From assembly GCA_003724275.1 (NCBI GenBank), contig RHFA01000098.1, positions 1 to 15,111 of the forward strand: 15,111 nt of DNA, given 5' to 3'. A program made the position numbers and the translations under genes. Shown here piece after piece: positions 6,875-12,930 of this stretch (position 1 is its first letter; each line of letters begins with the position of its first letter). The DNA is from Thaumarchaeota archaeon S13. Its GTDB lineage: Archaea; Thermoproteota; Nitrososphaeria; Nitrososphaerales; Nitrosopumilaceae. The notes beneath the pieces were generated by a model that made no database searches, was not told where the DNA came from, and saw only the letters and a list, made by a program, of their open reading frames with translations.

Positions 6875-7150
6875 GTGGAGCGCGCAGTCACGGAGGAGGG
6901 GGGCCAGATGAGGGTCCGGCCCGAACTCATGGAGGACGACCGGATGTACCACTGCATCGTGGGGGGCCGCCTCATGCTCGTGTACCGCGACGCGCAGGGC
7001 GTCACGCACTGCTATGAGGTCGAGGACGAGGCCGTCGTGGGGGCTGTCCGCTCGTGCGCGACCTATGGGGAGGCCGAGCGCCTGCTCGAGGGCTTGGGCG
7101 CGGGGGGCATGAATAGGGTTATTAACCAACAGGATCCGCGGGGTGCCACG
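6875..7150 (+). CDS. Small unknown domain, in frame with downstream Alba (no stop seen)
   Basis: About 90 residues of unrecognised sequence, likely a compact alpha/beta domain: MYHCIVGGRLMLVYRDAQG, then THCYEVEDEAVV and a helix reading YGEAERLLEGLG. The start is GTG 6875, 27 nt after a TATA element; ATG 6908, behind a GGAGGAGG ribosome-binding sequence, is an alternative. The frame runs into the Alba gene without a stop, so the product may be one 310-residue fusion. However, residues 78-92 look like translated promoter: a TATA element is embedded at 7119, and a TAG in the neighbouring frame (7114-7116) would end the protein if the G6 run at 7102-7107 held one more G or slipped by -1. I think two genes are more likely than one; the end given here is nominal. 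Confidence 0.55.
7119..7125 (+). promoter_or_regulatory. Internal TATA box for Alba
   Basis: TTATTAA lies inside the open frame, centred about 29 nt before ATG 7151, as expected for a leaderless Alba message. It is among the most AT-rich spots of the region. Confidence 0.55.
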
Positions 7151-7807
7151 ATGAGCGCGGAGAGCGACGCGGCAAGGGTCTACAGCGAGTACACGTCCTC
7201 CTCGGATGGCTCTGCCTCCCAGCCCCAGGGCGGCGAGGCGGCCCCGGGCGGCTCGTGCGGGTGCGGCGGCGAGGCCGGATCGTGCGATGACAAGGCCGGC
7301 GAGATAAACCCCTCGGGCCATGACGCCCCGCAGGGCGGAGGCGAGCCTGGCCACGGAGGGGGCCATGACGCGCCTCCGGATCGCGACGCCCCGCAGGGCG
7401 GCGGCGACCAGGGCTCCGCTGGCCATGACGGCGGCGAGCGGCGCACCGATGGCCATGGTGCGCCGCCAGACCGCGACGCGCCGCAGGGCGGCGGCGAGCA
7501 GCGCCAGGGCGGGCGCCCCGAGGGCGAGCAGCGCGACAGGAGCGTTGTCCTCATTGGCATAAAGCCGATAATGACCTATGTCACCGCGACGCTCACGCAG
7601 CTAGCAACGCTCCCAAAGATAACGATAAAGGCCCGCGGCAAGCGCATAACGCAGGCCGTCGACGTCTCGCAGATGATAGTGAAGAGGATGAACACCGTCG
7701 GGTACGAGATATCTGACGTGAGGATAGCCTCGGACAGCTTTACGGGCGAGGACGGCAAGAACCGGAAAATCTCCACGATGGAGATCGACATCATCAAAAA
7801 GCCCTAG
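7151..7807 (+). CDS. albA: Alba-family chromatin protein with long low-complexity N-terminal region
   Basis: The C-terminal 87 residues (131-217) are a complete Alba domain, a DNA/RNA-binding chromatin protein: VVLIGIKPIMTYV, ITIKARGKRITQAVD and STMEIDIIKK line up with Sulfolobus Sso10b. The lysine matching Sso10b K16 is I137; the next lysine (K138, = K17) is kept. Residues 1-130 are unusual: Gly, Pro, Asp, His and Gln rich, likely disordered, with DAPQGGG at 58-64 and an exact 12-residue repeat (APPDRDAPQGGG) at 74-85 and 104-115, plus a Cys cluster at 36, 38 and 45. Ordinary Alba proteins are about 90-100 residues. ATG 7151 is chosen from the TATA at 7119, though the frame is open back to 6875. 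Its stop shares a CTAG with the stop of the converging exporter gene. Confidence 0.88.
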   Translation: MSAESDAARVYSEYTSSSDGSASQPQGGEAAPGGSCGCGGEAGSCDDKAGEINPSGHDAPQGGGEPGHGGGHDAPPDRDAPQGGGDQGSAGHDGGERRTDGHGAPPDRDAPQGGGEQRQGGRPEGEQRDRSVVLIGIKPIMTYVTATLTQLATLPKITIKARGKRITQAVDVSQMIVKRMNTVGYEISDVRIASDSFTGEDGKNRKISTMEIDIIKKP

Positions 7808-8424
7808 GCCGACACAGCCTCTATCGCAAAGGCCGCGCCGACTGTGGCCATTGTGGCAACGATAGCAACGTCCATTGCCAGGCGCCCGCGCGCGCCCAGC
7901 GCCGAGGAGCCGCGCGCGGCGAGGGCCGCGACGGCCCCGAGCGCCGCGACGTCCATGGGTATGTGCATCGCAAAGAGGGCCGGCGGCCCCCACGGGCCGA
8001 GCAGCGACGACGAGTCGGCCACGAGCTTGAGGCCAACGGTCGCCCACCATGCCCAAAAGAAAGGGTTTGCGGCGCTGAGCGCCGCGCCCATCGCAAGCGC
8101 GCCGCGCGCGGACGCCTTTTGCGGGGCGGAGCCGCCACGGCGCGTGAGCGCCTGTCGCGCATGGACGGCGGCAAACGCAAACATGCCCGCCGCGCCGACG
8201 GCCGAGACGATCCTGCCCGTCCCGTCGGCCTCCCCGAGGGGGGCAATGCCGGCGCCGAGCGCAAGCACTAGGGGAAGCTCCACTGCGGCGTGGCCGGCGG
8301 CCAGGGCCAGGCCCGCGCGCGCTCCGCCGCGCAGGCCAATGGCAGCGCCGGCTGCAAGGAGCGGCCCCGGCGCAAGCGCGCCGGTGGCCGAGACGGCCGC
8401 CACGGCAGCCGCAAACGCGGCCAT
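7804..8424 (-). CDS. LysE/RhtB-type amino-acid exporter family membrane protein
   Basis: Membrane protein of about 206 residues with five or six hydrophobic segments. The N-terminal ATGALAPGPLLAAGAAIGLRGG-like layout, followed by GHAAVELPLVL and, later, NPFFWAWWATVGLKL, is typical of LysE-type translocators that export amino acids or related metabolites; the substrate here cannot be told. ATG 8424 is chosen; the frame extends three codons to a TTG at 8433. The gap to the upstream PAC2-like gene is only 15 nt, so the two are probably co-transcribed. The stop shares the palindrome CTAG (7804-7807) with the Alba stop on the plus strand. The loop between the third and fourth segments is basic (near residues 94-107). 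Confidence 0.8.
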   Translation of the reverse strand: MAAFAAAVAAVSATGALAPGPLLAAGAAIGLRGGARAGLALAAGHAAVELPLVLALGAGIAPLGEADGTGRIVSAVGAAGMFAFAAVHARQALTRRGGSAPQKASARGALAMGAALSAANPFFWAWWATVGLKLVADSSSLLGPWGPPALFAMHIPMDVAALGAVAALAARGSSALGARGRLAMDVAIVATMATVGAAFAIEAVSA

Positions 8425-8439
8425 GCCCTCCAAGGCCGC

Positions 8440-9198
8440 CTAGCCGTACATCCCGCGCTTGAGGATGCCCTCGCCGGACTCGGTCTCGGCCTCGCGCATG
8501 GCGCGCTCGGCCTTTTCGGCCTCGGCCTGCAGCGCGTCAATGTCGCAGGCCGTGCCCGGCACGAGGCGCGACATTGCCGTGCAGAGGAGCGCGCCGGAGC
8601 GGTAGTCTGCCCCCTCGTGGGCGGGGTTGTAGAGGACGACGATGACGTTCTGGCCGCCGATCGCGCCGTGGTTTAGCAGCGCGCCGGGTATGCCCGTTAT
8701 CATGCCGCTGCCCATGACCTCCATGGACGCGCCGGATATCTTTTTTCGCGCCTCCTCGGTGCTCCCCACGGCCATGATCTTGCCCTCGGGGATCTGCGAG
8801 CCGACTGCGACGCTGCTGACTATCCACTCGGCCTTGCGCTCGCGCGCCCACTTTAGCATCATGCGAGCCATGGGCTTGTGCTCTTGAGGCGGCAGCGCGA
8901 GGTACGACGAAAAGACGGCGACCTTGAGCTTGCTGTCGGCGAATATGCGAGTCGGGTGGAACGGCCTGGAGTCCTGGACCATGCTCACGGGGGGAAACCT
9001 GTCCGAGTCTATCGTGGCCACGGGCGTGAACCCCATCGCGTTTATGAGCGACGCCGAGGCGATCGCGCTCGTGTGGCCCGTGGAGGGAAAGCCGTCTATG
9101 AGATACCCCCCCTCTACGCTAAACTCGGCGAGCTCGTGGATATGGTACCTCTGGTTCGTGGCGCGGCCGCGAGCGCACTGCAATAATAGCATTTTCAC
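8440..9198 (-). CDS. PAC2-family proteasome assembly chaperone-like protein
   Basis: Soluble protein of up to 252 residues resembling archaeal PAC2/PbaB-type proteins, which help assemble or bind the 20S proteasome. Supporting features: YLIDGFPSTGHTSAIASASL near 32-51, DSDRFPPVSMVQDSRPFHPTRIF near 64-86, VAVFSSYLALP, and a Gly-rich GMITGIPGALLNHG stretch. The C-terminus is a charged, probably coiled helix (ALQAEAEKAERAMREAETE). The start is doubtful. GTG 9198 is the longest choice, but the first codons cross a TATA-like element (9182-9190, minus strand) in a tandem repeat, and conserved-looking sequence begins only at about residue 18 (RYHIHELAEF). No better start codon was found downstream. 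It lies 36 nt after the deoxyhypusine synthase stop. Confidence 0.75.
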   Translation of the reverse strand: MKMLLLQCARGRATNQRYHIHELAEFSVEGGYLIDGFPSTGHTSAIASASLINAMGFTPVATIDSDRFPPVSMVQDSRPFHPTRIFADSKLKVAVFSSYLALPPQEHKPMARMMLKWARERKAEWIVSSVAVGSQIPEGKIMAVGSTEEARKKISGASMEVMGSGMITGIPGALLNHGAIGGQNVIVVLYNPAHEGADYRSGALLCTAMSRLVPGTACDIDALQAEAEKAERAMREAETESGEGILKRGMYG

Positions 9199-9255
9199 GC
9201 CTGCGGCCGCGAGCGCGCCGCAATAACGGCGCTTTCACGCCTGCGGGCGCGAGGC
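9161..9255. repeat. Imperfect 40-bp tandem repeat at the DHS/PAC2 junction
   Basis: Blocks 9161-9200 and 9201-9240 match at 32 of 40 positions by eye, and the pattern (CTGCGG-CGCGAG) starts a third time at 9241. The repeat unit includes the last codons and stop of deoxyhypusine synthase, so the gap before the PAC2-like gene appears to have arisen by duplicating that gene's tail. Confidence 0.8.
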
Positions 9256-10188
9256 GAGGCGCTCGAGGAGGGCCGCATAGAGAAAGGGCACGGCGACGGT
9301 GGCCTCTGCCCTGAGCGTGGCCTGCCGCGCCCCCCTGGCGACCTTTCCCCACGAGACGGCCTCCCTGACCGGCGCGCCGCTCAGGCTGCCGTCGTGCTCG
9401 TCGGCCGTGGTGACATACAGCGCATAGTCCAGGCCGCCCCTGTACTGGTTCCACCAGAGCGTGTGGTGCTTTGATATGCCGCCCCCGAGCATGAGCGCGC
9501 CGGACCTCTTGGCCCCAAAGACGAGTCCAGAGAGGACCTCCGAGTCGCGCACGATATCAAGCGAGAATCCGGGGTGGCCCTGGCAGAACGTCCAGACCTG
9601 GCTCCCCACGGCCCCGTCCATTATGCCTGGCACGATGACGGGTATCGAGTTTTTTGCGGCCCAGTGCAGGAACGAGCCCTCGCCGGTCCGCTCGCCTATG
9701 ATCCTCGTGACGTCGGCAGTAGAGACGGATCGCGTCCCCGACTCGTACTCGGCGCCCAGGAACCCCTGCATCTTTTCCTCGATGAGCGTCCCATAGCTTG
9801 ACGAGGGGACAAGGACGCTCCCCAGGCGGTGGATGTCCTGCCCTGCCAGCTCCGCGTCGTCCATCGTGAACGAGCCGGCGTTATAGTCGGCAAACGAGCG
9901 GGCCAGGTCGTGGTCGAGCGCGCCGCACGTCGTTATTATGACGTCAAACATCTTGCGCCTTGCCATGTCGCGCAGGACGCCTCGCAGGCCAGTCGAGACC
10001 GTCGCGCCCACAAACGAGAGGAACCGCAGGCACTCGGAGTCAGTGGACATCTCGTGCAGTATGTCCAGGCCGGCGGCCATGCCCGTGGCCCCAAAGCCGC
10101 CCGCGCCGCCCATCTCGGCTATTATCGCCGCAGGCGAGGCGCCCTCGCGTATGTCAATGTCCCTGACGGGCGGGCCGGCCTCGACCAT
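9235..10188 (-). CDS. dys: Deoxyhypusine synthase
   Basis: NAD-dependent enzyme that transfers the aminobutyl group of spermidine to a lysine of archaeal initiation factor aIF5A, the first step of hypusine formation in the cytoplasm. The 317-residue length is normal. GFGATGMAAG (31-40), ITTCGALDHDLAR (85-97), VIVPGIMDGAVGSQVW (184-199) and the active-site GGGISKHH motif are present, with the catalytic lysine at 240. YALYVTTADEHDGSLSGA follows as expected. ATG 10188 lies about 27 nt after a TATA element on the minus strand, so a leaderless message is likely. It is probably the first gene of a run with the PAC2-like and LysE-like genes. The last codons are caught in a 40-bp tandem repeat. Confidence 0.96.
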   Translation of the reverse strand: MVEAGPPVRDIDIREGASPAAIIAEMGGAGGFGATGMAAGLDILHEMSTDSECLRFLSFVGATVSTGLRGVLRDMARRKMFDVIITTCGALDHDLARSFADYNAGSFTMDDAELAGQDIHRLGSVLVPSSSYGTLIEEKMQGFLGAEYESGTRSVSTADVTRIIGERTGEGSFLHWAAKNSIPVIVPGIMDGAVGSQVWTFCQGHPGFSLDIVRDSEVLSGLVFGAKRSGALMLGGGISKHHTLWWNQYRGGLDYALYVTTADEHDGSLSGAPVREAVSWGKVARGARQATLRAEATVAVPFLYAALLERLASRPQA

Positions 10189-10211
10189 GCGCGCGCCGCC
10201 GCGCCGGTCGG

Positions 10212-10219
10212 CTAATAAA
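10212..10219 (-). promoter_or_regulatory. TATA box of deoxyhypusine synthase
   Basis: GTTTATTAG on the minus strand is centred about 27 nt before ATG 10188. It opens the 186-bp divergent region between this gene and the AT-richer cassette. Confidence 0.6.
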
Positions 10220-10288
10220 CCATGGCTGGCAGCGCGCCGCCGAGGGGGAGGAGCCCTGGCCTCCCGCCGGCGGGAACCGATTTACGAG

Positions 10289-10296
10289 TTATATAT
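10289..10296 (+). promoter_or_regulatory. TATA box of the three-gene cassette
   Basis: TTATATAT is the strongest TATA match in the window, centred about 26 nt before the ATG at 10319. It predicts transcription starting at or next to that ATG and therefore excludes starts of the cassette's first gene upstream of it. Confidence 0.65.
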
Positions 10297-10318
10297 GGCA
10301 GCCCGGCGGAGCCTTCCA

Positions 10319-10378
10319 ATGAAGTCGCGCGGCACGGTGCGCTGTGGGCGCCTCCGGAGGGGCGGGAGCTCGCCTTGA
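10319..10378 (+). CDS. 19-codon leader mini-ORF of the cassette
   Basis: It begins at an ATG placed where a leaderless message would start and encodes a basic peptide, MKSRGTVRCGRLRRGGSSP. Its TGA (10376-10378) overlaps the TTG start of the next gene as TTGA, and a GGAGGGG-type ribosome-binding sequence lies within it. This layout suits termination-reinitiation coupling. The peptide itself need not have a function; too short to be sure it is translated. Confidence 0.4.
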   Translation: MKSRGTVRCGRLRRGGSSP

Positions 10379-10899
10379 TCATAAGCCCAAGCGCGGTCAA
10401 CCTGGGGTACATACTGCGCTCAATCCCGCACTCTAGCTTCAAGATGGACACGTTTAACGACAGGCTCCGCCTGCAAAAGCTCGTCTACATGGTGGAGGCC
10501 TTTGGGGTATACCTGGGGTATGACTATTCGTGGTACCTGCGCGGGCCATACTGCACCAGCCTTGCCAGGGCCGGCTTTGAGCTGGAACAGATCGCATCAG
10601 AAATCCCTCCCCACGCGAAAGCCGAATTCATGTACTCGGAAACGCAAAAAAAGTTCAAGCGGGCAACCCGATTTATCCGATCTATTATGGACGACCCTGA
10701 CGATCTCACGAGGCTGGAAATCGCGTCATCGCTACACCTGCTTGTCGTCACGACGAACATGGCAAAGCCTGACATAATAAGCCGCGTGATCTCAAAAATG
10801 TCAGGCCTGGACATCGACCGAGATTTTCTGTCACGATCATGCGAGGACATGTGGCGCAAGCTCTGTAAGGAGGATCTGATACCCGATGAGCGCAAGTGA
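10375..10899 (+). CDS. Unrecognised cassette protein 1, distantly YwgA/Panacea-like
   Basis: A 174-residue, mostly helical soluble protein. The segment RLRLQKLVYMVEAFG (30-44) followed by YDYSWYLRGPY (49-59) has the QK-x2-Y and WY-x2-GPY layout seen in YwgA-like proteins and, more distantly, in SocA/Panacea (DUF4065) antitoxins; this is a weak pattern match, not an identification. The rest (KKFKRATRFIRSIMDD, TNMAKPDIISRVISKM) is unfamiliar. TTG 10375 is chosen because it overlaps a leader-ORF stop and follows GGGAG by 6 nt; ATG 10444 is an alternative. The frame is open back to 10222, but that part lies before the TATA box. It overlaps the next gene by 14 nt. Codons are visibly richer in A and T than in flanking genes. 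Confidence 0.75.
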   Translation: MIISPSAVNLGYILRSIPHSSFKMDTFNDRLRLQKLVYMVEAFGVYLGYDYSWYLRGPYCTSLARAGFELEQIASEIPPHAKAEFMYSETQKKFKRATRFIRSIMDDPDDLTRLEIASSLHLLVVTTNMAKPDIISRVISKMSGLDIDRDFLSRSCEDMWRKLCKEDLIPDERK

Positions 10900-11161
10900 C
10901 GAGACTCCCACGGCAAGCGGACTTTACGCCGTAAAGTCTGCCCCAGAAAAGCTCACGGAGGCCAAGCGTATACTCAGGCTTCATCAGAGATATGGCGACA
11001 TTGTGCTGGCGTTTACGCTACGGGACGTACTTGACTCTGGCCAGGAGCTGGAGCTAAACGCGCATCCAGCGTTTGTTCAGCGCCCCAGCAGCATAGCGCT
11101 TCTAATGCCCGAAAAGCACAAAGAACGCCTCATCACCAACATAGTGAAGCGATACGTGTGA
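10886..11161 (+). CDS. Unrecognised cassette protein 2 (91 aa)
   Basis: Not recognised. A 91-residue soluble, mixed alpha/beta protein with a charged first half (SAPEKLTEAKRILRLHQRYGD), a middle strand-helix region (IVLAFTLRDVLDSG) and a C-terminal basic helix (KHKERLITNIVKRYV). No cysteines and no membrane segment. ATG 10886 lies inside the end of gene 1 (14-nt overlap), with AGGAGG at 10867-10872 upstream as a good ribosome-binding site, and the stop is 6 nt before gene 3. The tight spacing implies the three products are made together. It could be a toxin, antitoxin or adaptor; the sequence gives no catalytic motif to choose between them. Confidence 0.75.
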   Translation: MSASDETPTASGLYAVKSAPEKLTEAKRILRLHQRYGDIVLAFTLRDVLDSGQELELNAHPAFVQRPSSIALLMPEKHKERLITNIVKRYV

Positions 11162-11167
11162 GCGTCG

Positions 11168-11536
11168 ATGGAACACACTATAGGGTTTGTCGCATACATT
11201 GTAAGCATACTAATCGCCCTGCTTGCTGGACTTGGAGCAGGTTTTTTCTTGCAAATATACAACAACTTGTCCACAAAAAAGGGGCTCGTCAAACTGCTTT
11301 GTGGAGAGCTACAGGCTAATCACAAGATGCTGGAAACGCTTACCCGTGAAGGCTTGCCACCACGCGTGGAAATATCTGATGATGTCTACCGTGGACTGCT
11401 GTCCTCTGGAAACATGCGATACCTTGCACCGCACCAAAAGTCCCTTCACGCACTGTACGCGTCCATGCGCCGAAACGACCATGGCGTCATGGAGGAAATT
11501 AGCAGGCAAATTGAAGTGCTGAGGGCTAGCATGTGA
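11168..11536 (+). CDS. Unrecognised cassette protein 3, single-pass membrane protein (122 aa)
   Basis: The protein has one N-terminal hydrophobic segment (about residues 6-29, VAYIVSILIALLAGLGAGFF), then a basic turn (STKKG) that suggests a cytoplasmic C-terminal domain. That domain is about 90 residues and mostly helical, including LVKLLCGELQANHKMLETL and MEEISRQIEVLRASM. No known family recognised. It is the most AT-rich gene of the window: 11221-11280 holds 23 G or C in 60 bases, against 47 in 60 at 3601-3660 in nreA. It follows protein 2 by 6 nt. A membrane anchor or membrane-active effector for the cassette is possible by analogy with small membrane toxins, but unproven. Confidence 0.75.
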   Translation: MEHTIGFVAYIVSILIALLAGLGAGFFLQIYNNLSTKKGLVKLLCGELQANHKMLETLTREGLPPRVEISDDVYRGLLSSGNMRYLAPHQKSLHALYASMRRNDHGVMEEISRQIEVLRASM

Positions 11537-11537
11537 T

Positions 11538-11564
11538 GTGCTGCTAGCGGCGCTTGCTAGGCAC
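11538..11564 (+). terminator. Hairpin after the cassette, possible terminator
   Basis: GTGC-TG-CTAGC, a 7-base loop, then GCTAG-GCAC: nine base pairs with a 2-base bulge directly after the stop of protein 3. No T-run follows, so termination is only a suggestion; a second short stem (GTGAC-CCCC-GTCAC, 11567-11580) comes next. Confidence 0.35.
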
Positions 11565-11643
11565 ACGTGACCCCCGTCACACCGGCCCGTGCCGGGCGGC
11601 CTGTCGTCTGTATGGGCGCCAACGAGGGCGCGTCGCTTGGCTG

Positions 11644-11703
11644 TCCCCGCCAGCCTCGGCGTCGGCGGCTCTAGCTCCCCGCCAGCCTCGGCGTCGGCGG
11701 CTC
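11644..11703. repeat. 28-bp perfect direct repeat pair
   Basis: Copies at 11644-11671 and 11676-11703 are identical and separated by TAGC, giving a 32-bp period. Each begins TCCCCGCCAGCC and ends GTCGGCGGCTC. A degraded third stretch (CCCGCCCCGCCACCCGTGGCGGCT) follows. Two copies are too few to be called a CRISPR. Confidence 0.9.
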
Positions 11704-11780
11704 CCGCCCCGCCACCCGTGGCGGCTACGGCGGCGCCTGCACGGCAAAGGCGCCCCCTCCGTCCGGAGTTAACGCAATTG

Positions 11781-11789
11781 ACTTAAATT
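11781..11789 (+). promoter_or_regulatory. TATA box of inositol-phosphate synthase
   Basis: ACTTAAATT is centred about 27 nt before GTG 11812 and overlaps the earlier in-frame TTG at 11788, making 11812 the likely leaderless start. Confidence 0.6.
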
Positions 11790-11811
11790 GAGCAAGGTGG
11801 GCCCCCGCGGC

Positions 11812-12930
11812 GTGACAGAAAAGATCAGGGTCGCCTTGGTGGGAATCGGCAACTGCTTTGCGGGCCTCATACAGGGGATCGAGTACTATCGGCGCAACCC
11901 CGGCCAGGAGGTAATCGGGATCATACACGACCGGATTGCGGGCCGGTCCATACACGACATAGAGTTCGTCTGCGGGTTTGACGTCGGGGAGAACAAGGTA
12001 GGCACGACGATAAACGAGGCCATATACGCCGAGCCCAACATGGTCGACTGGATACCGCGGGGGGAGATGCCAGAAACGCGGGCCATGGTTCACGAGGCGC
12101 CCGCGCTTGACGGCGTCGGGATATGGGTCCACAACCGCATAAACCCCGTCAAGAGCACGGCGAGCACGGAGGAGCTCGGCGAGGCGGCGAGGAGAATCCT
12201 GCGCGAGACGCGCGCGGAGGTTCTCGTGTCGTACCTGCCCGTGGGGTCCGAGGAGGCGACCAGGTTCTGGGCGCAGGCGTGCCTTGACACGGGCACGGCG
12301 TTTGTCAACTGCATACCGTCGTTCATAGCGTCTGACGCCGAGTGGGCAAAAAGGTTCGAGGAGCGCGGGATTCCAGTCGTGGGCGACGACATAAAGGGCC
12401 AGGTGGGGGCGACCATAGTCCACCGCACGCTCGCCAGGCTCTGCAACGACCGCGGGACGAGGATAGAGAGGACGTACCAGATCAACGTCGGAGGCAACAC
12501 TGACTTTTTGAACATGAAGGAGCAGGAGAGGCTCGCGAGCAAGAGGGTCTCAAAGACCGAGAGCGTCCAGAGCCAGCTTGACGAGCGCCTTGACGATGAC
12601 AGCATCTATGTCGGCCCGTCGGACTTTATACCGTTCCTGGGAAACACAAAGCTCATGTTTATGCGGATAGAGGGCAGGCAGTGGGCAAACGTCCCGTACA
12701 ACATGGAGGTTCGCCTAGACGTCGACGACAAGGCAAACTCGGCGGGGATTGTCATAGACGCGATCCGCCTCGCAAAGCTCGCCCTGGACCGCGGCATCGG
12801 CGGGCCGGTCCACGAGGCGTGCGCGTACCTGATGAAGCACCCGCCGCGCCAGATGGCCGACCAGGACGCGCGCAGGGCGTGCGATGCGCTAATCGCCGGC
12901 GGCAAGAGCGGCCCTGACGCGCGCGCCTAG
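11812..12930 (+). CDS. ino1: Inositol-3-phosphate (myo-inositol-1-phosphate) synthase
   Basis: NAD-dependent cyclisation of glucose 6-phosphate to inositol phosphate, the source of phosphoinositol head groups in archaeal membrane lipids; cytoplasmic. The product has 372 residues, in the range of prokaryotic enzymes. The N-terminal Rossmann motif VALVGIGNCFAGLIQG (about 7-22) binds NAD. VSYLPVGSEEATRFWAQACLDTG, the conserved GDDIKGQVGATIVHRTL, and INVGGNTDFLNM are all present. GTG 11812 is chosen from the TATA position; the frame extends to TTG 11788 and GTG 11797, both upstream of where the message should start. The last 42 nt overlap cofC on the other strand. The flanking cassette to the left and the F420 genes to the right appear functionally unrelated. 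Confidence 0.95.
   Translation: MTEKIRVALVGIGNCFAGLIQGIEYYRRNPGQEVIGIIHDRIAGRSIHDIEFVCGFDVGENKVGTTINEAIYAEPNMVDWIPRGEMPETRAMVHEAPALDGVGIWVHNRINPVKSTASTEELGEAARRILRETRAEVLVSYLPVGSEEATRFWAQACLDTGTAFVNCIPSFIASDAEWAKRFEERGIPVVGDDIKGQVGATIVHRTLARLCNDRGTRIERTYQINVGGNTDFLNMKEQERLASKRVSKTESVQSQLDERLDDDSIYVGPSDFIPFLGNTKLMFMRIEGRQWANVPYNMEVRLDVDDKANSAGIVIDAIRLAKLALDRGIGGPVHEACAYLMKHPPRQMADQDARRACDALIAGGKSGPDARA

Larger units (their letters stand above)
11537..11811. other. Non-coding gap between cassette and inositol-phosphate synthase
   Basis: About 275 bases without a convincing gene. It holds the hairpins at 11538-11580, a 28-bp direct repeat pair (11644-11703), a GC-rich Ala/Pro/Arg-coding-looking shadow, and at its right edge the TATA element of the next gene. 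No tRNA-like T-arm or anticodon arm was found. Two small open frames crossing it encode only low-complexity Ala/Pro/Arg and have no promoter. Confidence 0.6.

Noticed and set aside
6784..7005. N-terminal extension of dinB to 7005
   Set aside because: It crosses two divergent TATA elements and the start of the opposite gene; the polymerase fold begins at 6783.
10222..10374. N-terminal 51-codon extension of cassette protein 1
   Set aside because: Low-complexity Pro/Gly/Arg sequence that contains the TATA box itself, so it would not be transcribed from the visible promoter.
11644..11703. CRISPR-like array
   Set aside because: Only two repeats, a 4-base spacer, and no cas genes nearby.
11537..11811. 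tRNA or other structured RNA gene in the gap
   Set aside because: Stems at 11538-11580 are short and no cloverleaf, T-arm consensus or box motifs were found.
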